This document shows, in pieces, positions 6,144-6,979 of a stretch of 6,979 bases of DNA; the first letter of the stretch is position 1; every line of letters starts with the position of its first letter. The position numbers and the translations under genes were made by a program. The notes under the pieces were generated by a model. The model saw only the letters and a program-made list of their open reading frames with translations, searched no databases and was not told the origin of the DNA. The stretch spans positions 1-6,979 of the forward strand of contig JABFWM010000046.1 of the NCBI GenBank assembly GCA_013362195.1, in the 5' to 3' direction. The stretch comes from Acidobacteriota bacterium. GTDB lineage: Bacteria; Acidobacteriota; Vicinamibacteria; Vicinamibacterales; 2-12-FULL-66-21.

Positions 6144-6289
6144 GTCCTGGGTTGTCCTGAGTTGTCGTGTTGCTCTGTGCCCGGCTACCGGTACCTCTGT
6201 GTGTGTCTGTGTTCTTCTGTGGCCTTCTTCAGCGATCCGCTTCGGTGTTGTTCTGTGGCCGTCTGTCCGTGTCCATCCGTGCTGTGGCC
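6144..6289. repeat. Degenerate CACAGA/CAGGACAAC repeat tract
   Basis: On the minus strand this tract is rich in CACAGA, ACACGG and ACAACAC words. GGCCACAG occurs three times (+ coordinates 6282-6289, 6253-6260 and 6217-6224). The 16-nt words at 6209-6224 and 6245-6260 differ at one base and lie 36 nt apart. Towards the M29 gene it becomes a 10-nt direct repeat, GTCCTGGGTT (6144-6153) followed by GTCCTGAGTT (6154-6163) on +. Base composition (few T on the minus strand, alternating C and A) differs sharply from the flanking genes. The tract fills the spacer and also covers the last 20 codons of the ATP-grasp frame. From memory, similar tracts occur between genes in Acidobacteriota and some other environmental phyla; their role is not known to me. 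Confidence 0.65.
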
Positions 6290-6979
6290 ACGAACGACGG
6301 CACCTGTCCGCCGCCCGAGGTCACGTTGGCAAGGCCGGTGGCGCTGAGCCGCGTGAGAAAGCCACTGAGGCGGCCGCGGAAGACGTACGGCGCGAGGTCG
6401 ACGAGCATGGTGCGCTCGACGATGGCGCCGTCTTCGCAGACGGGGAACGACTCGCGGCGGATCGCGATCCGTTCCTGCGCGACCCAGCCGCCGTCGCGGA
6501 CGGCGCGGTCGAGTGCCGCGTCCCAGTCGCTGGCGCCGGTCTCCCAACCCAGGGTCACGCCGGTCCCGCCGTATTCGTCATTGGGCTTCAGGACGAGATG
6601 CTCGCGTCGCGCGCGGAGGTGTGGCAGCAGGTCGATGGTGGACCCGCCGCGGCTGACGCGTCCGTCGTGCACGACGCGTGTCCACGGGACGTGCGCGCGG
6701 ATGACGTCGTGCTCGCCGCGGTCGAACAGATCCGCGTGGCGTTCGTCCGTGAGGATGGCGAAGAAGGCCTTCTTGTGCGCGATCTTGCACCGCAGCGTGT
6801 TGGCCACACAGGCGAGGCGCTGTCGGTACCCGTCGACCAGCGTCCGGCAGTCCGGGGCGCGCGAGACGATGTCGTTGATCAGCACGCGCCGATACACGAG
6901 ATCCACCGGCGCGCCCGAGGCGATCAGTCGTCCGCGGTCGATGGACAGATCGCGCGGATCCGCGATGACGGCGGGGACG
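6229..6979 (-). CDS. Circularly permuted ATP-grasp enzyme, C-terminal part (cut by right edge)
   Basis: The frame runs open to the right edge, and the codons before the GTG at 6906 read as good protein (ADPRDLSIDRGRLIASGAPV), so the true start lies outside. About 249 residues are visible. DLVYRRVLINDIV, then KIAHKKAFFAILTDERHADLF, then HLVLKPNDEYGGTGVTLGWE follow the order seen in permuted ATP-grasp proteins related to glutathionylspermidine synthase. The lysine of VLKPNDEYGG (visible residue 131) and the glycine-rich loop should hold ATP. VAQERIAI and the later GLANVTSGGGQVPSF complete the nucleotide and metal site. These enzymes join a carboxylate to an amine with ATP; the substrates here are unknown. 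The last ~19 residues after VPSFVA (ATARMDTDRRPQNNTEADR) are low-complexity and are encoded by the CACAGA repeat tract, so they are probably an added tail. The M29 gene follows on the same strand after 100 bp. Confidence 0.8.
   Translation of the reverse strand, partial: VPAVIADPRDLSIDRGRLIASGAPVDLVYRRVLINDIVSRAPDCRTLVDGYRQRLACVANTLRCKIAHKKAFFAILTDERHADLFDRGEHDVIRAHVPWTRVVHDGRVSRGGSTIDLLPHLRARREHLVLKPNDEYGGTGVTLGWETGASDWDAALDRAVRDGGWVAQERIAIRRESFPVCEDGAIVERTMLVDLAPYVFRGRLSGFLTRLSATGLANVTSGGGQVPSFVATARMDTDRRPQNNTEADR

Noticed and set aside
6144..6289. The repeat tract considered as a CRISPR array.
   Set aside because: Repeat words are short, degenerate and unevenly spaced (36 then 29 nt), there are no unique spacers of constant length, and part of the tract is coding. 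No cas gene is nearby.
5256..6347. A 363-codon open frame on + opposite the M29 gene.
   Set aside because: It has the same opposite-wobble phase relation, low-complexity Arg/Ala/His content, and its end runs through the repeat tract. The minus frame has all M29 metal ligands.

Overview
The window is GC-rich, gene-dense bacterial DNA with strong G/C bias at third codon positions. The gene mix is a VWFA-related protein tail, a secreted Asp-box/YCF48-like protein, TauE/SafE and M29 families, PF00756-type esterases and an orphan receiver domain. Degenerate CACAGA-, CAGGACAAC- and GGAGACAG-type repeats lie at gene ends. Together these suggest an Acidobacteriota genome, perhaps Vicinamibacteria. 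That placement is inference from family resemblance and repeat style; there is no marker gene in the window.

Layout: (1) 3-476, +, the C-terminal end of a VWFA-related protein cut by the left edge. (2) A minus-strand cluster read from about 3166 down to 480: a 75-residue unknown protein overlapping by 4 bp an orphan CheY-like receiver, then a TauE/SafE permease, then a secreted Asp-box repeat protein. (3) A small Trp-rich zinc-ribbon protein on + (3341-3526). (4) Two different serine esterases with starts facing away from each other across 28 bp (3541-4293 minus, 4322-5053 plus). (5) An M29-type metallo-aminopeptidase on minus (5103-6128). (6) The C-terminal part of a permuted ATP-grasp enzyme on minus, cut by the right edge (6229-6979).

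The genes do not form one recognisable pathway. The best-supported functional unit is the minus-strand cluster, where the unknown small protein and the receiver are probably translationally coupled. The ATP-grasp and M29 genes are co-directional but are separated by a 100 bp repeat-filled spacer, so a joint role in peptide or amide chemistry is only a suggestion.

The most unusual feature is that three short repeat tracts (2503-2539, 5041-5083, 6144-6289) each run across the stop codon of a gene, and one of them seems to supply the last ~19 residues of the ATP-grasp protein. No phage, transposase, CRISPR, tRNA or rRNA is visible. I do not see a clearly new multi-gene system here.
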